A stretch of 22,058 bases of DNA from contig NW_003127380.1 in the NCBI RefSeq assembly GCF_000003605.2, positions 1 to 22,058 of the forward strand, in the 5' to 3' direction. The DNA is from Saccoglossus kowalevskii. Taxonomy: Eukaryota > Hemichordata > Enteropneusta > Harrimaniidae. Under the pieces are notes generated by a model, which was given only the letters and a program-made list of their open reading frames with translations, was not told the origin of the DNA and made no database searches. How positions within the stretch are numbered: the first letter of the stretch is position 1; each line of letters begins with the position of its first letter. Shown in pieces: positions 8,023 to 17,975 of this stretch. The translations under genes were made by a program, and so were the position numbers.

Positions 8023-8028
8023 TATATA
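8023..8028 (-). promoter_or_regulatory. TATA box candidate of the EF-hand gene
   Basis: TATATA on the minus strand lies 61 bp upstream of the start codon. An initiator-like CCACATT (7994-7988) is about 36 bp downstream of it, slightly farther than the usual spacing. The 5' untranslated region would then be about 30 nt. Confidence 0.35.
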
Positions 8029-8039
8029 GCAATCGTATG

Positions 8040-8395
8040 CAGCTCTTATATATACTCGAATAACAAGCTCATGTTTATTTAATTTTTGAGACGCATTCAT
8101 CATATTGAGCGATTTGCACAAATGACAAGAATTCCATAGTAGCATGTGAATAAAAGGCATATTTAATCGCAACATCAGAAGGAAACAAAGATAATTGGAA
8201 GATAACGAGTTTTGTGAATGCATGCGATCACTAGCCGCGATACTAATTCTCATGTAAAATTTATTACTTTATGGTAATGTCATTTCACGCCTCTGTTCAT
8301 ACTTACACTTATGATAGACGAGCATCTTCCGATTGAAATTCAAATTTGTCTACTTCAATCTGTTTTTTTTTGTCATGGTTTGGCAATAGAGTGAA
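8040..8395. other. Upstream flank of the EF-hand gene
   Basis: No gene was recognised. The minus frame at 7978-8253 ends on the TGA just before the EF-hand start codon and is not a continuation of that protein. A T-rich tract lies near 8360. Confidence 0.3.
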
Positions 8396-8398
8396 TGC

Positions 8399-8524
8399 TC
8401 AGTATCCGTCGCGGATTATGGTGTTCCGTATTCTACAATGAAAAGAAAGAAGGTAGATGCACGCTCTTCGTATCTCCGATGTCACGAGGCAAACGTCTTA
8501 CAAGCGTATGATCTTGATTTTTAA
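8399..8524 (+). pseudogene. Possible transposase-type helix-turn-helix scrap
   Basis: A plus frame of about 40 codons reads SVSVADYGVPYSTMKRK before losing resemblance and stopping at 8522-8524. The YGVP-ST-KRK pattern matches the recognition helix of Psq/pogo/Tigger-type domains, which usually read AA-x-x-YGVPxSTLxxR. No catalytic DDE part follows. It may be a decayed DNA-transposon fragment; the match is too short to be sure. Confidence 0.25.
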
Positions 8525-8961
8525 AATAAGTGTGAGAAAATCGAGGTATAATTCAGTTTTTCGCAGCGAAACACACCTGACAAGCTTACGCGGTTGAATT
8601 ACAGGTAATGATTTCCCACACTGTCTGTTATACAAGGGAAATCACTTTACTAAGCAGTTATAAGCATACAATTACCGCCACTAAATAATTCTACCGATCC
8701 ATTAATCCGCAAATTGTCTATTTTGAAAGCCAGTTTCAAAGCTTTTCCCTGTTAGTAATATTCGGTGGAATGGGAGAGTGACCTTTCGAATTGTTATAAT
8801 CTCTATTGCACCGAATGTGATAATGTTGCTCGTTTATTTCCAGTACTAACAAGATTTATTTCAAGTTTAGTATTATTAAGACTATTATTCATACTTTTAT
8901 ACAGGTAAGAACAATACAATAACCCCAGTCGAGAGCTGTGTAGTTAAGGTGTTTTAGGAAT
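8525..8961. other. No gene; good plus-strand splice-acceptor architecture
   Basis: TTTATTTCCAG is followed by TACTAAC (8844-8850), a perfect branch-point consensus. Fifty-odd bases downstream, TTTTATACAG|GTAAGA combines an acceptor-like and a donor-like site at about 8905. This could mark the 3' end of a plus-strand intron leading to the small frame at 8962. No coding support was found within the stretch itself. Confidence 0.25.
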
Positions 8962-9123
8962 ATGTTAGTCGAACTCATTTGTAACGAAGTTTCCACCAAG
9001 TCAGTGAATCCACGACCATCAAAAGAAAATGATTTCGTTAGTGAAAAAAATATACTAGAATGCCCAGATAATCCGAATCCAAACTCGTATCGGAGTTCAA
9101 TCGAAGTGGTATGCCCGAGTTAA
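8962..9123 (+). CDS. Small hydrophilic 53-residue open frame
   Basis: It begins with ATG at 8962 and ends with TAA at 9121-9123, with an in-frame TAG shortly upstream. The product is polar, rich in Ser, Asn, Pro and Glu, for example VNPRPSKENDFVSEKN, with three cysteines (residues 7, 35 and 51). No signal peptide or family is recognised. Its position just after a plausible plus-strand acceptor makes it slightly more interesting than a random frame. Confidence 0.18.
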   Translation: MLVELICNEVSTKSVNPRPSKENDFVSEKNILECPDNPNPNSYRSSIEVVCPS

Positions 9124-9855
9124 AATCTATAGCAAGATAAGTCACCGATCTAACATGAAAATTAATGAGGACCATTACATTTGGTGTCTGTCCATTAACA
9201 AAAATCTTGCAAACAAATATATATATATATATGTATCTATAACTAACATAAGCAGATTTGTTTAAACAAAATATTATTCTGCGACATTTGCATTACCTTG
9301 TGGAAAATGAAATGGACATATGTAATGGACCTGTCACTAATAAACGTATAATTATATTCAAGTGACGTAGTTATCAGTATTCGAGTGAGCGTCTCTACAA
9401 TATAGTTCGTATCCAATAACTAGTGCACAACGCTGTAAGCAGAACAAAAACTGAGACAAATGTGAAAAAGATCATACTAACAAAACTGATAATTTAGACG
9501 AAGACACAAGGGAGAGACGCACAACTTTAGTGTTTCCTTTCAAGTACGGGCGGTTACAATCCCTTGAAATCCATATCATTTTGTATGTTGTTATATGTGG
9601 GTTGTTCATTAGCCTTCTGGGAAATCTTAGCGTTCAATGACGGAAGTCTTGAAGATTATACTTCCTCATGAGCTGCTACGTATATTACAGACAAGCAATT
9701 CGTAAGTGACTGTAATTTTGTAGTTTTGACAATCAAATTAAAGTTTTTAAATATTAATAAAAACACCGTGAAGCCGACATAAATAAGGAACATTTGCACA
9801 CATCATCACCGTCATGCCACTGTCATGATTGTATAATTGTAATATCTTTCAAGCA
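9124..9855. other. Intergenic, microsatellite
   Basis: A short (AT)n tract occupies 9217-9232. Around 9642-9664 CGGAAGT and ACTTCC face each other, an inverted pair of ETS-type cores. I found no exon-like frame. Confidence 0.4.
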
Positions 9856-9889
9856 ACGCACCAATACGTGTCTGCCGTGACTGGTGCGT
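9856..9889. repeat. Inverted repeat, 8-bp arms
   Basis: ACGCACCA (9856-9863) and TGGTGCGT (9882-9889) are perfect reverse complements separated by 18 nt. It may be a small RNA or DNA hairpin, with no further context. Confidence 0.5.
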
Positions 9890-10900
9890 CTAAGGAGTTA
9901 ATGTGCACAATTCGGGAGCTGAATGAAGTATAAGAAAATATTAAAAAAATCAGAAAAGTCATGCCAAACGTGCATTAAAACGTTATATTAGCATTCTATA
10001 ACATGCATATTGTTACAGTTTAATTTATTAATTAATTTAGTCTTCGAATATGACATGCACTTGTACGTAGTATTTAACAATTACTAAAGGTCGCGATGCT
10101 CTTGCTGTCATCAAGTAACTTTAAATACATCTTAGTAATTATATGTCCGTGCACTTTGTGGTGTATTGCTGTAACCGTACACAGACGACGGGGCTGAGGT
10201 TGACGGCTTTCAAATGTTGAAAATTGTATTCGCAGCATAGATCCTGCGATAATGTCAGCGTCGTAAATTCTTTTTTTTTTGCGATTAAAAAAAACAACAA
10301 TCTTAGCACCCTGTTATGTGTGGTTATCTCCGGTTGACAACTGATGTGTTATTTTGCTCGAATTTCAAGAAAGTTGCGAATGTATCTAAGTTCTAAGTAA
10401 TAATCGACGTATTATGGCAAAAGACATATAATGTGAGAGCACGGTGTGGATTTTTATTTTAGCTATACTATCGTTGTTTCAATGAAAATAACTTTCCCAG
10501 AATGCAGTACGACATGACGTGGTGTTTAAGTATTTCTGAGTATCTCGATGTCAAGTTCCGTATCTGAATATTCATAATTTTAGCGAATTATTAAATACCA
10601 GTGATGCAGGATGAGTTTCACTAACCGTGTGAGCAAGGTGACCTATATCTATATATCGTGTTTTAATTCATTCAAAATCGTAATGTCACTTTCACCCTGG
10701 GCTGGTCGATAAAAGCATGCAAATGTCACGAATGTTATCCACTTTAAAATTAAAATAACATTTGGTACTATGCTAATCAACATCCAAATTGCTTGAAAAC
10801 GCTTCCATTGATTAAATTCCTAGTGAATTTGTGACAATAAGCAAACTAACAGAAAAAAATAAATGCATAACAGCATTATAAACATTAGCTATCAAACGTT
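9890..10900. other. Intergenic, no supported gene
   Basis: AT-rich sequence with homopolymer T and A runs near 10271-10300. No open frame, splice pattern or repeat worth calling was seen. Confidence 0.4.
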
Positions 10901-10904
10901 GTCC

Positions 10905-11300
10905 TAGTTACAGCCCCACACGCGCAATAGGTGTTTTTCGTTCAACTGCGAGATCTCGCGAGTTGCATGTAAGACGCGCGTCGAACGTCTGCCGCAAAAA
11001 TCGAACGAGTTGATTTTGAACTCGACTTTCTTTATTTCGTAGCTCACACCGACCGGCCGATCTTCGACAGAAGATATTGCTTTCGAATACCCTCACTTAA
11101 TCGAAAATGTCTATCATCAAATGTGTACAGCACATTATTCAGCATGGAAATGCCCCCCAAAATATTTTCGCGTTTGTCGAGTCCAACGCGATGCTTCATT
11201 TGACGCCACTACGACGCTATGACCTTTGTTTGTCCTGTTTTTACGTTCGATTTCACGCACAACGCGTGATTCTCGCAGTGACCGGAAAATGGCCTATTAT
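10905..11300. promoter_or_regulatory. CpG-enriched block with a small open frame
   Basis: CpG is clearly denser here than in the flanks, for example CGAGATCTCGCGAG and ACGCGCGTCGAACG. In invertebrates such unmethylated-looking blocks can mark promoters or exons. The plus frame 11107-11304 starts in it with AAAATGT and encodes 65 residues without a recognised domain. The minus frame 10908-11096 is Arg-rich, as CpG-rich DNA often produces by composition alone. Confidence 0.3.
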
Positions 11301-11304
11301 GTAA

Positions 11305-12545
11305 TTGTGAATTTGGTTCACAACGTTTTGATTATCATAATCTCGATGTCGATTTCCAGTTCATTGTTTCTCAAATACTGAATTGAGACTATAATACATT
11401 CAATTTGATACAGTGAATGGATTCTCATTTAGTTTATTGTATCATTGCGGATTGCAATATATAAGGTAATGGCCGACTACAAACAGAATATAAAAAAAAA
11501 ATCTTCGTGAAATGCAGTGCTTGCACTATTCGCGAGTTCTTGATCATTTCAATCATCATAATGTTTTTTGTTTTCATTCTCGAAATCAAATACAACTAAG
11601 TTCAATACTTATATAAACAATAATATATGTATAGCACGCAGCTATAATAACGTAATTAATACCGAGCTTGTCCTGCAATATATAATTACAATTTCAATAA
11701 TTTAACTCATATTATCATGGTAGACGCATAACGTGTTTCGCCTATAAATGCCGGAATGTGAGACCCGATTCATTACAATCACGACACAATAATTACAGAT
11801 TTGAGACTTAGTACAATCCCATATCTCTGCTCGGAATGATTTATGTGCCTACTAAGATATAAATATGCGAGAACTCATAAATATTCATTACCTGTGTTTA
11901 CACGTAGTATTCATATTTCACCATCGCGTGTACCTCCGCAGAGTGGTAAAGATAATAATCTATTTATTGATTTCATTCCTAAAGCACGTCATCTGTTTGA
12001 TATATAAATACAAATATATATTGTCATGAAACACCTGCGGCCAGCATCGAATTCTGAAAGGTTGATGGGTTGCTACTGAATAATGATTGGCGGTTCAATC
12101 AGAGGAAGCGCTTCTTGAATGTAAACGCGCTAAAACAGTGTGTATGCTATATTCATAGGTGTGTGTATTAGAACAGTGACTGTCAGTAGTGAAGCATGGT
12201 GTAGACGACCACATATACAGTCAGTGTTGTACAATTTACTATATTAATCTTCAAAACATCGTCTCGACATTCTACACTAAAATGTTTCCCCGTCACTTCT
12301 TTGAAGTACTTAGGCAACAATCTGACAAAGTGCTTTCCAAAATTCATATATATAAAAAAAAATAGAACTCTGTCTTTGTAATAACATTCGGTAATTTAGT
12401 ATGGATTACCAACTCTGCTGGAAACAAATGATTACCCAATCGTATCGCTCGCACATGATAACTCCCCAATTTAACAAGTAATTGCCTTTTGATTGGGTTT
12501 CTTTTAAACGCGACGATCCCTTGCTAATACAGCTACTTTAACAAA
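11305..12545. other. Intergenic, no supported gene
   Basis: Strongly AT-rich sequence. The only structure noticed is TGATTG and CAATCA facing each other near 12084-12101, a small inverted pair of CCAAT-type boxes. No exon was recognised. Confidence 0.4.
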
Positions 12546-12797
12546 ATGGTCTTTCCGGGCGTGCTGGCAGAAGTAAATAAAACCGCAACAAAGTATCATA
12601 GAATTGTATACGTATTGTTACTAAATGCATCATGGTTTTTGAATTCATTCATAAAGTTAGTTGGGGGGAAAGAACACTATACTTACGAAACACACTTCCT
12701 GGCGGTCACGTCAAATCTGCATATTTATTGCATGTGTTCAAATGATATAAACAATGATGGAATGATTTCTATTTCTATTATTAACTATTGTTGTTAG
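12546..12797 (+). CDS. Open frame ending in a degenerate EF-hand-like loop
   Basis: An ATG in good context (AAAATGG) opens an 83-residue frame ending at TAG 12795-12797. Near the C-terminus, 12744-12779 encodes DINNDGMISISI. This has the EF-hand pattern Asp1-Asn3-Asp5-Gly6-Ile8 but Ile instead of Glu at position 12, so calcium binding would be impaired. No second loop follows; the frame ends six residues later. The upstream part has a hydrophobic segment and no recognised domain. It may be a relic of an EF-hand exon or a coincidence. Confidence 0.22.
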   Translation: MVFPGVLAEVNKTATKYHRIVYVLLLNASWFLNSFIKLVGGKEHYTYETHFLAVTSNLHIYCMCSNDINNDGMISISIINYCC

Positions 12798-13843
12798 TGG
12801 TTTTTATACGTCGATACTTGAATTACAACTTATATCCCATGATAGGGAAATTACATCGCTGTAAATTATACTACATGGAGTCATTGTTGCTATGGTAGTA
12901 GTCCCAGAGTTACATGTAGTCTTATTTAATACTTAATACGTTGAACAATACCGTCTAAGCCTATGTTATTATTACAAATACTAGTTATGTTAAGAACAAG
13001 CTACATCTATTAGATGACTATTTACTGCTTTGCAATGTGGATTAATTATTCTCATTTATCGGATGCGAAATAGGGTTACCATGCAACGACCTCCATTGTA
13101 GAACACATTGTAGTCATAGCAACAGCAGGGCAAGCTTGCCTAGCGAATTCTGTATTCAATGTGTGAGATTTATATAGCTAACTGCAGTGGCCGACGATTT
13201 GCGAAAATGTTTCTAGAGATCTGTATTACATTAACGTATAGTATTCGCATTTGAATAACAATCTTACAAAGCAAATCATCCCGAAAACATATATAAATAT
13301 ACTCTCAGAGGTTTGCTGTTGCTTGTATTTTTTTCTAATGGCACAATATTCCCATTGATGATTTGCGACAACCGCATTTCCGTCATTATTGATATAATCT
13401 ATTCTTATGATGAGAAATTTGTTGAACGTTATATTACTCTTTCTGAGTCTATCAGAACAGTATTTTTAATAAAAAAAATACGAGATTAATCCAAAGGAAG
13501 GTTCGCCACAAAAGTACTCCGACAACGGCATTTCATGTGCAGAAAATATTGTCGTACTATTCAAATATGTTTTAATTACCAATGTGCTATTCATGGTCTA
13601 ATGTGAAATATCATTTCTAACGAGTTTGTTGCATCAATATTGCAAATATGTCTTAGAGTAAGTATAGTCACTGGTGGTGATTATGACCCACATTCGAGAC
13701 ACAGTGGTCCACGTACAAAATGTCAACATTGTTGCAAATACGGGAGACACCTGCTAACGCCGTTTCAATATGTACGTAGGCTTCGAGACTGTGACACAGT
13801 CACCTAGCAACCCGATGCGTTCAGATATTATAACAGGAGCAAT
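12798..13843. other. Intergenic with X-box-like motifs
   Basis: Three motifs resembling RFX X-box sequence lie close together: GTTGCTATGG (12886-12895), GTTACCATGCAAC (13075-13087) and CATAGCAAC (13115-13123). No transcription unit can be attached to them. The rest has no exon-like frames. Confidence 0.3.
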
Positions 13844-14212
13844 TTGTGTGTTCATATTGTATATATATATACGTATTTACGAGGGCCGTGTACCACAAAA
13901 TCATTCAATATATTCGCAATAAATGTACTCAAAAAACCAAACACAGATTTTGAGATTACTCGTTTGTGCACTATATACTATATATATATATGTGTGAACA
14001 GTTGTGCCCGAGCGCAGGGGATCGTTTCCTCGATGTTTGAAGGGCAAATGTTCTCCTCTTGCGATAGCACTTACGCTCTTATCCGAGTTGTTGTTTTTGT
14101 GTTATATGCCTCTCAGATAATCGACATGTATTCTAGTCTTCAAAATAAATACCGACATCACCGGCTGAGATTTAGCGAACGCTACATTCTTGTTCAAGTC
14201 TTCTCTGTGTAG
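13844..14212 (+). other. TA-repeat region with a doubtful open frame
   Basis: A 122-residue plus frame spans two (TA)n tracts (about 13859-13872 and 13978-13992) and has no ATG at its start. TGTGTTCATATT before the first tract is roughly mirrored by GTGTGAACA after the second, so the segment could fold back on itself. The frame most likely reflects microsatellite sequence and not a gene. Confidence 0.3.
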
Positions 14213-15250
14213 CAACGCGACCGGTACGACAGTCTACGCACGTTTTAACACACCATACAATCCCCCGAACGTTTGTATTCTAAACTATGTTTCAAATTTG
14301 CGTTAAAATGAAGGCATGAACTAAACTATTGCAATGTATTTAAATAAAATCCAAATTCAAATTCAAAAAGGACGTCCAATGCAATCCGATACGGACGATT
14401 CTGTTGATTACAGGGATACAGCAGAACAATGACATGGGTACGCCCAAGTATAGCGTGTTGATGGTGGCAACTTGGAAAACAATTGATCAATGCGAGTTTT
14501 GTCAACGAAAGCATGTATATCTTGAGTTATATGCGAATGTATGGGGTTAAATGAAAGAAATGCAATTTCAACAATTTAGCTCAGCTTTCCAGCGTTAGTT
14601 TAAACAAGTCGGTGCTGCATGCTATCCGTGAATTGGTTTTAAACTTTTACAGATTAAATTATTAAAAATAAAATCAAGGAGCAAAATACAGCAACACATT
14701 GGCACATGAACAAATATATCAAGTAATTTAGGTGTTTTGAAGCTTGTGTAAAATCTACTTCATACTAACCGTAATTTCGAACACATATTATACAAAGTCA
14801 GGCCAGTTTAAAGCAAATATTTCAATCAATATAGTATATATTCAAAATGTATGATTGTATTGTGCAGTGTTGTGTAACTTGCAGAGCAACCGGGAAAGGG
14901 GGGTGGGTGATCTAAATCAATGTTGTTGGCGATAAGTGAAAAAAAAACCCTATGCTTTATAAGGTTGGATGTATATGAAAAGTATCGTGCATAATAATTC
15001 CCACTATGCTCATTGGCAATGATCTTTTAAAATGTGTGTTTTGAGATTCCCGGAGGAATTGAAAGAAATAGTTATCACGAGTCGCAGGGTAACAACAGGA
15101 AAACAAAATCTTGTGACTTTTGTCGAATCATCGGTTCAAATGGCATAATACAATTCAAAGATGTATAAAACTAAGGTATGTTAGAGAGTATATGTTTTCA
15201 ACTGGTTTTGAGCATTATTCATTATAATAAGTACTTTGACAGTTGAAAGT
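14213..15250. other. Intergenic, no supported gene
   Basis: A minus frame at 14326-14514 (62 residues, ATG start) crosses AAATTC tandem units near 14350 and has no recognised domain. GGTTCAAATGG at about 15133 resembles a pol III B-box without partner elements. Confidence 0.35.
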
Positions 15251-15253
15251 AAG

Positions 15254-15295
15254 GTTGTGTTGCGTTGCGTAGCGTTGTGGTGCGTTGCGTTGTTG
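15254..15295. repeat. Degenerate GTTGC minisatellite
   Basis: The plus strand runs through imperfect five-base units of the type GTTGC/GTTGT. The regularity is visible by eye and the length is about 42 bp. Confidence 0.6.
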
Positions 15296-15887
15296 ACATG
15301 CGTGTATCTCATAGGTAACATGATACGCGCGAGGGAGAACAGGAATGAAATATTGGGAGTTTGCGGCTGTTGAGTCGTATATGATTAGCAATACGGAAGA
15401 CATTTTCACCGAAATGCTTATAGATGGATACAGCTAGGCGATTAGGTGCCGTACGCGAGCGCCGGTTCGAGTCACGCACGCAGTACATGTTTACTATAAT
15501 TAGACGTAGTATTTACCTTGCCGTTTATTCTGTGTTATTTGCTTACTTAGATGGATACATGACGTATAAACGTCTAAAAAGAATACGTTTCATACTAATA
15601 ACCTGTTGATGACAGCAACGGGACGGATTGTATCGAAGATTTTATAAGATTCGATAAATTACGCAATATAGCATAGTGAGTTCGGGTGACAATAAAACCA
15701 ACGATTAACAAAACAGCGTACATACTTTCATATCCAACAGAATTAACTTTGTGTCAAATCCCCACTTTTGCTCAACGACAGACCGGGAAGCATGCCAAAT
15801 ATATGTTTCTGACATTGGTATTATCTTATTTTATCCAAGGAAAACAAGTATTTCTTGGAAACTGGTTACATTGTTGGAGGCTGGTTA

Positions 15888-15980
15888 TGACGTGTTAGTG
15901 ACGTAGTGAACGGTTCAAATTCGTGACATGACTAGAATTGATGACGTAGTCAGCAGCGCAGTGACCTCAATTGATGACGC
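15888..15980. promoter_or_regulatory. Cluster of four CRE/ATF half-sites
   Basis: TGACG occurs at 15888, 15899, 15942 and 15975, all on the plus strand within 93 bp. The third lies in TGACGTAGTCA, a near-palindrome. Two copies share the longer context ATTGATGACG. Such density is unusual in AT-rich DNA and fits a cAMP/ATF-type response region, but no promoter was located beside it. Confidence 0.35.
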
Positions 15981-16010
15981 TGTGGTGGGTCATCATGAAT
16001 TCACAGCGTC
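15976..16010. repeat. Inverted repeat, 9-bp arms
   Basis: GACGCTGTG (15976-15984) and CACAGCGTC (16002-16010) pair perfectly around a 17-nt loop. It overlaps the last CRE half-site of the adjacent cluster. Confidence 0.55.
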
Positions 16011-16216
16011 TTGATTAACACGTATAACATGGGTAGTGTGCGAGTCGTTGCCATAGAAATGAATGCAAATATTCTGCCATACAAAATATTTTATTATGAG
16101 AAAATGTCACCAACATCTATAACAGTTCCAAAAGAATCGGTCGAACTTGTTCATGTCTGACTTGATTCGTGTTCGATCATCATACGTCATAGTGAAATGT
16201 ACCCTGCCTATCACGA

Positions 16217-16240
16217 GAGTACAAGCCCTGTTTTGTACTC
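16217..16240. repeat. Inverted repeat, 8-bp arms
   Basis: GAGTACAA (16217-16224) and TTGTACTC (16233-16240) pair perfectly around an 8-nt loop. It lies in open frames on both strands, neither of which is recognisable. Confidence 0.5.
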
Positions 16241-16759
16241 GAGGCGAATATTCTACCGAGCTAGATTTAACACCCACACCACCCGCGTTTGTCTGTTGCA
16301 ATAGTACACTGTCCGGTTACCTATTTCTAGGACACGCTAGACATAGCTGAGTGACATTTCTAAAAAAATGGAATGCAAATAACAAGAAGCTGTGATAGGT
16401 ATGATTGATCCAGCCTTTTACTAATAACGAATTTTCTAATTTGTACACTTAAGTTTTTATTAACGTATATTTAAGTCATTACACACGTGTCATTTCCGGC
16501 GTATTACTTCTAGATAGATTAAAGAACTCCTGGCAACATAAGTTTGTTGATGGTCGCAAATTTCATGTCGTAAGTTCGTTTATAAGGTAAAAAGGTGATG
16601 CATCCTGTAGTATGTGCCCACTTCACATTACCATCTGTTAGGACTTATTGACTAATTCTATCACGTCACCATTCAGGTGTTCGGAACCCTTTATGATCGC
16701 ACCGATTTCAATCAAACCAGTAGATACAGTGCAGAGGTGTAGATAGAGTATCAGTGTAT

Positions 16760-17975
16760 ACGTATAAGGTTGCATTGTCGTCAGTAGAATTCCTTACCCC
16801 CAATTCTTTTAACAGATTTGCATGGTAGAGTTTCTCGGTACCAGTCTGCCTGATTCATTTCTCGACATGATATGGTCATTGTCGTTGCATACACATATTG
16901 TTCTTGGCCATAGAATAAGGACTTTGCACGTTTGTCAAAAAGTGCTGATCACTAGCTACTGGCAGGTGTCCTTCAATAAATTTTGTAGATCGATGTAATA
17001 TGTACAAGGTGGTCAATGGATCTTGCACCGTCCTCCCTTGCAAAAGCTCAAATAGAGAAAATCCTGAGATGCTGAGAGCCTATACGTATGCAAACAATAA
17101 AGAACCTATGTAACAGTACAAGTCTTTTGGCCCACTAGCTACGTTTGAGCATGGAATTAAAGATGATATAATGATATGACTTTGAAATGAGCTGTTTAAA
17201 GAGTGGCCCAGTCATGCACGCGGCTTGCAAAGTTCCAGTGTAGTAAAGAGTACGCACTTCTAGGTCCATTTTGAGGACTCGTAACATCAGCTATCATCTC
17301 ACTTTCTGTTCACTGAACCTAAACCCTGTTTATTGGAGTCATTCTCCATCACCTAAAAACAAGTGTGTGCAAACTTCCTGCAGGTTGAGATAGTAAAAAC
17401 TTGTTAGTGGTATTCGTGTGTGGCATAATCATGCTCGTTGACATTGCAGTTGTCTGGAAATCAAGCGCAAGGATAAATTTCCCTCTTAGAGCGGTTGTTA
17501 ATAATCTGACATCTGTGACGTATAACTGGGTGATATTATTTGCCTGTTTACTCACTACAGGCGGTATTTGGGATTTCTGTGTGGTGTACGCCGTCTTATT
17601 AAACTTGGATTTGGCCTTTAACTTTTGGTATAATAGCCTTGTTCATTCCGGAGGTCTCCAAATTACGCTCGAGTCTTGACGCTGGAGTTATTTGAAATCA
17701 CCAACATCTCAGGGTTAAACCGTACGTGCTATAACAATTCCAGAGCTTCCACATGCACAATGACGAACATGTTAATGTCACTGTGTTAAATAATGCTCGA
17801 GTCGGATCATAAATTGTCTGGAGGTCTCAAATTTATTAGGACGTGCTAGTTGAAAATCATTCTGTTTGCCCTCCATGCATTCTGCATGTCAAAACCCTCA
17901 CACACTTTCATGGTCATTAAAGGATATCCCACGAAGTAACTTGTTGACAAAGACACCGCCAGTAATCAACTGGCT
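16760..17975 (-). mobile_element. Degraded Ty3/gypsy retrotransposon pol fragment
   Basis: Read on the minus strand, short recognisable blocks occur in pol order, broken by stops and frame changes. LITGGVFVNKLL (17969 down) resembles the retropepsin DTGxSGVFVNKxLV region with the catalytic Asp codon missing. In one frame, 17660-17460, KAKSKFNKT, then QLYVTDV, then RGKFILALDF follow the usual path from the zinc-finger tail into the integrase core. FNSMLKR (17161), PKDLYCYIGSLLFAYV (17130) and GFSLFELLQGR (17064) match the conserved integrase end. FDKRAK (16939), KVLILWP (16925) and KLYHANLLKEL (16833) match the C-terminal module. At least three frames and several stops are needed, so it is inactive. 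No LTRs were identified. It is a genomic retroelement and not a functional gene. Confidence 0.85.

Noticed and set aside
13379-13400. INNDG on the minus strand as another EF-hand loop
   Set aside because: Position 1 of the loop would be Tyr, and the remaining residues do not fit.
13844-14212. 122-residue plus frame as a gene
   Set aside because: It lacks an ATG at its start, runs through two TA microsatellites and has no recognisable domain.
15435-15475. tRNA gene suggested by TAGGCGATTAGG and GGTTCGAGTC
   Set aside because: The A- and B-box-like sequences are only 29 nt apart, the T-stem has two mismatches, and no acceptor stem forms.
16107-16301. TYDDRTR in a minus frame as the reverse transcriptase YxDD motif
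   Set aside because: The surrounding residues do not follow the hydrophobic pattern around a real RT active site.
17401-17679. Hydrophobic 92-residue plus-strand frame
   Set aside because: It lies antisense to the integrase region of the gypsy fragment, where the minus strand carries the recognisable motifs.
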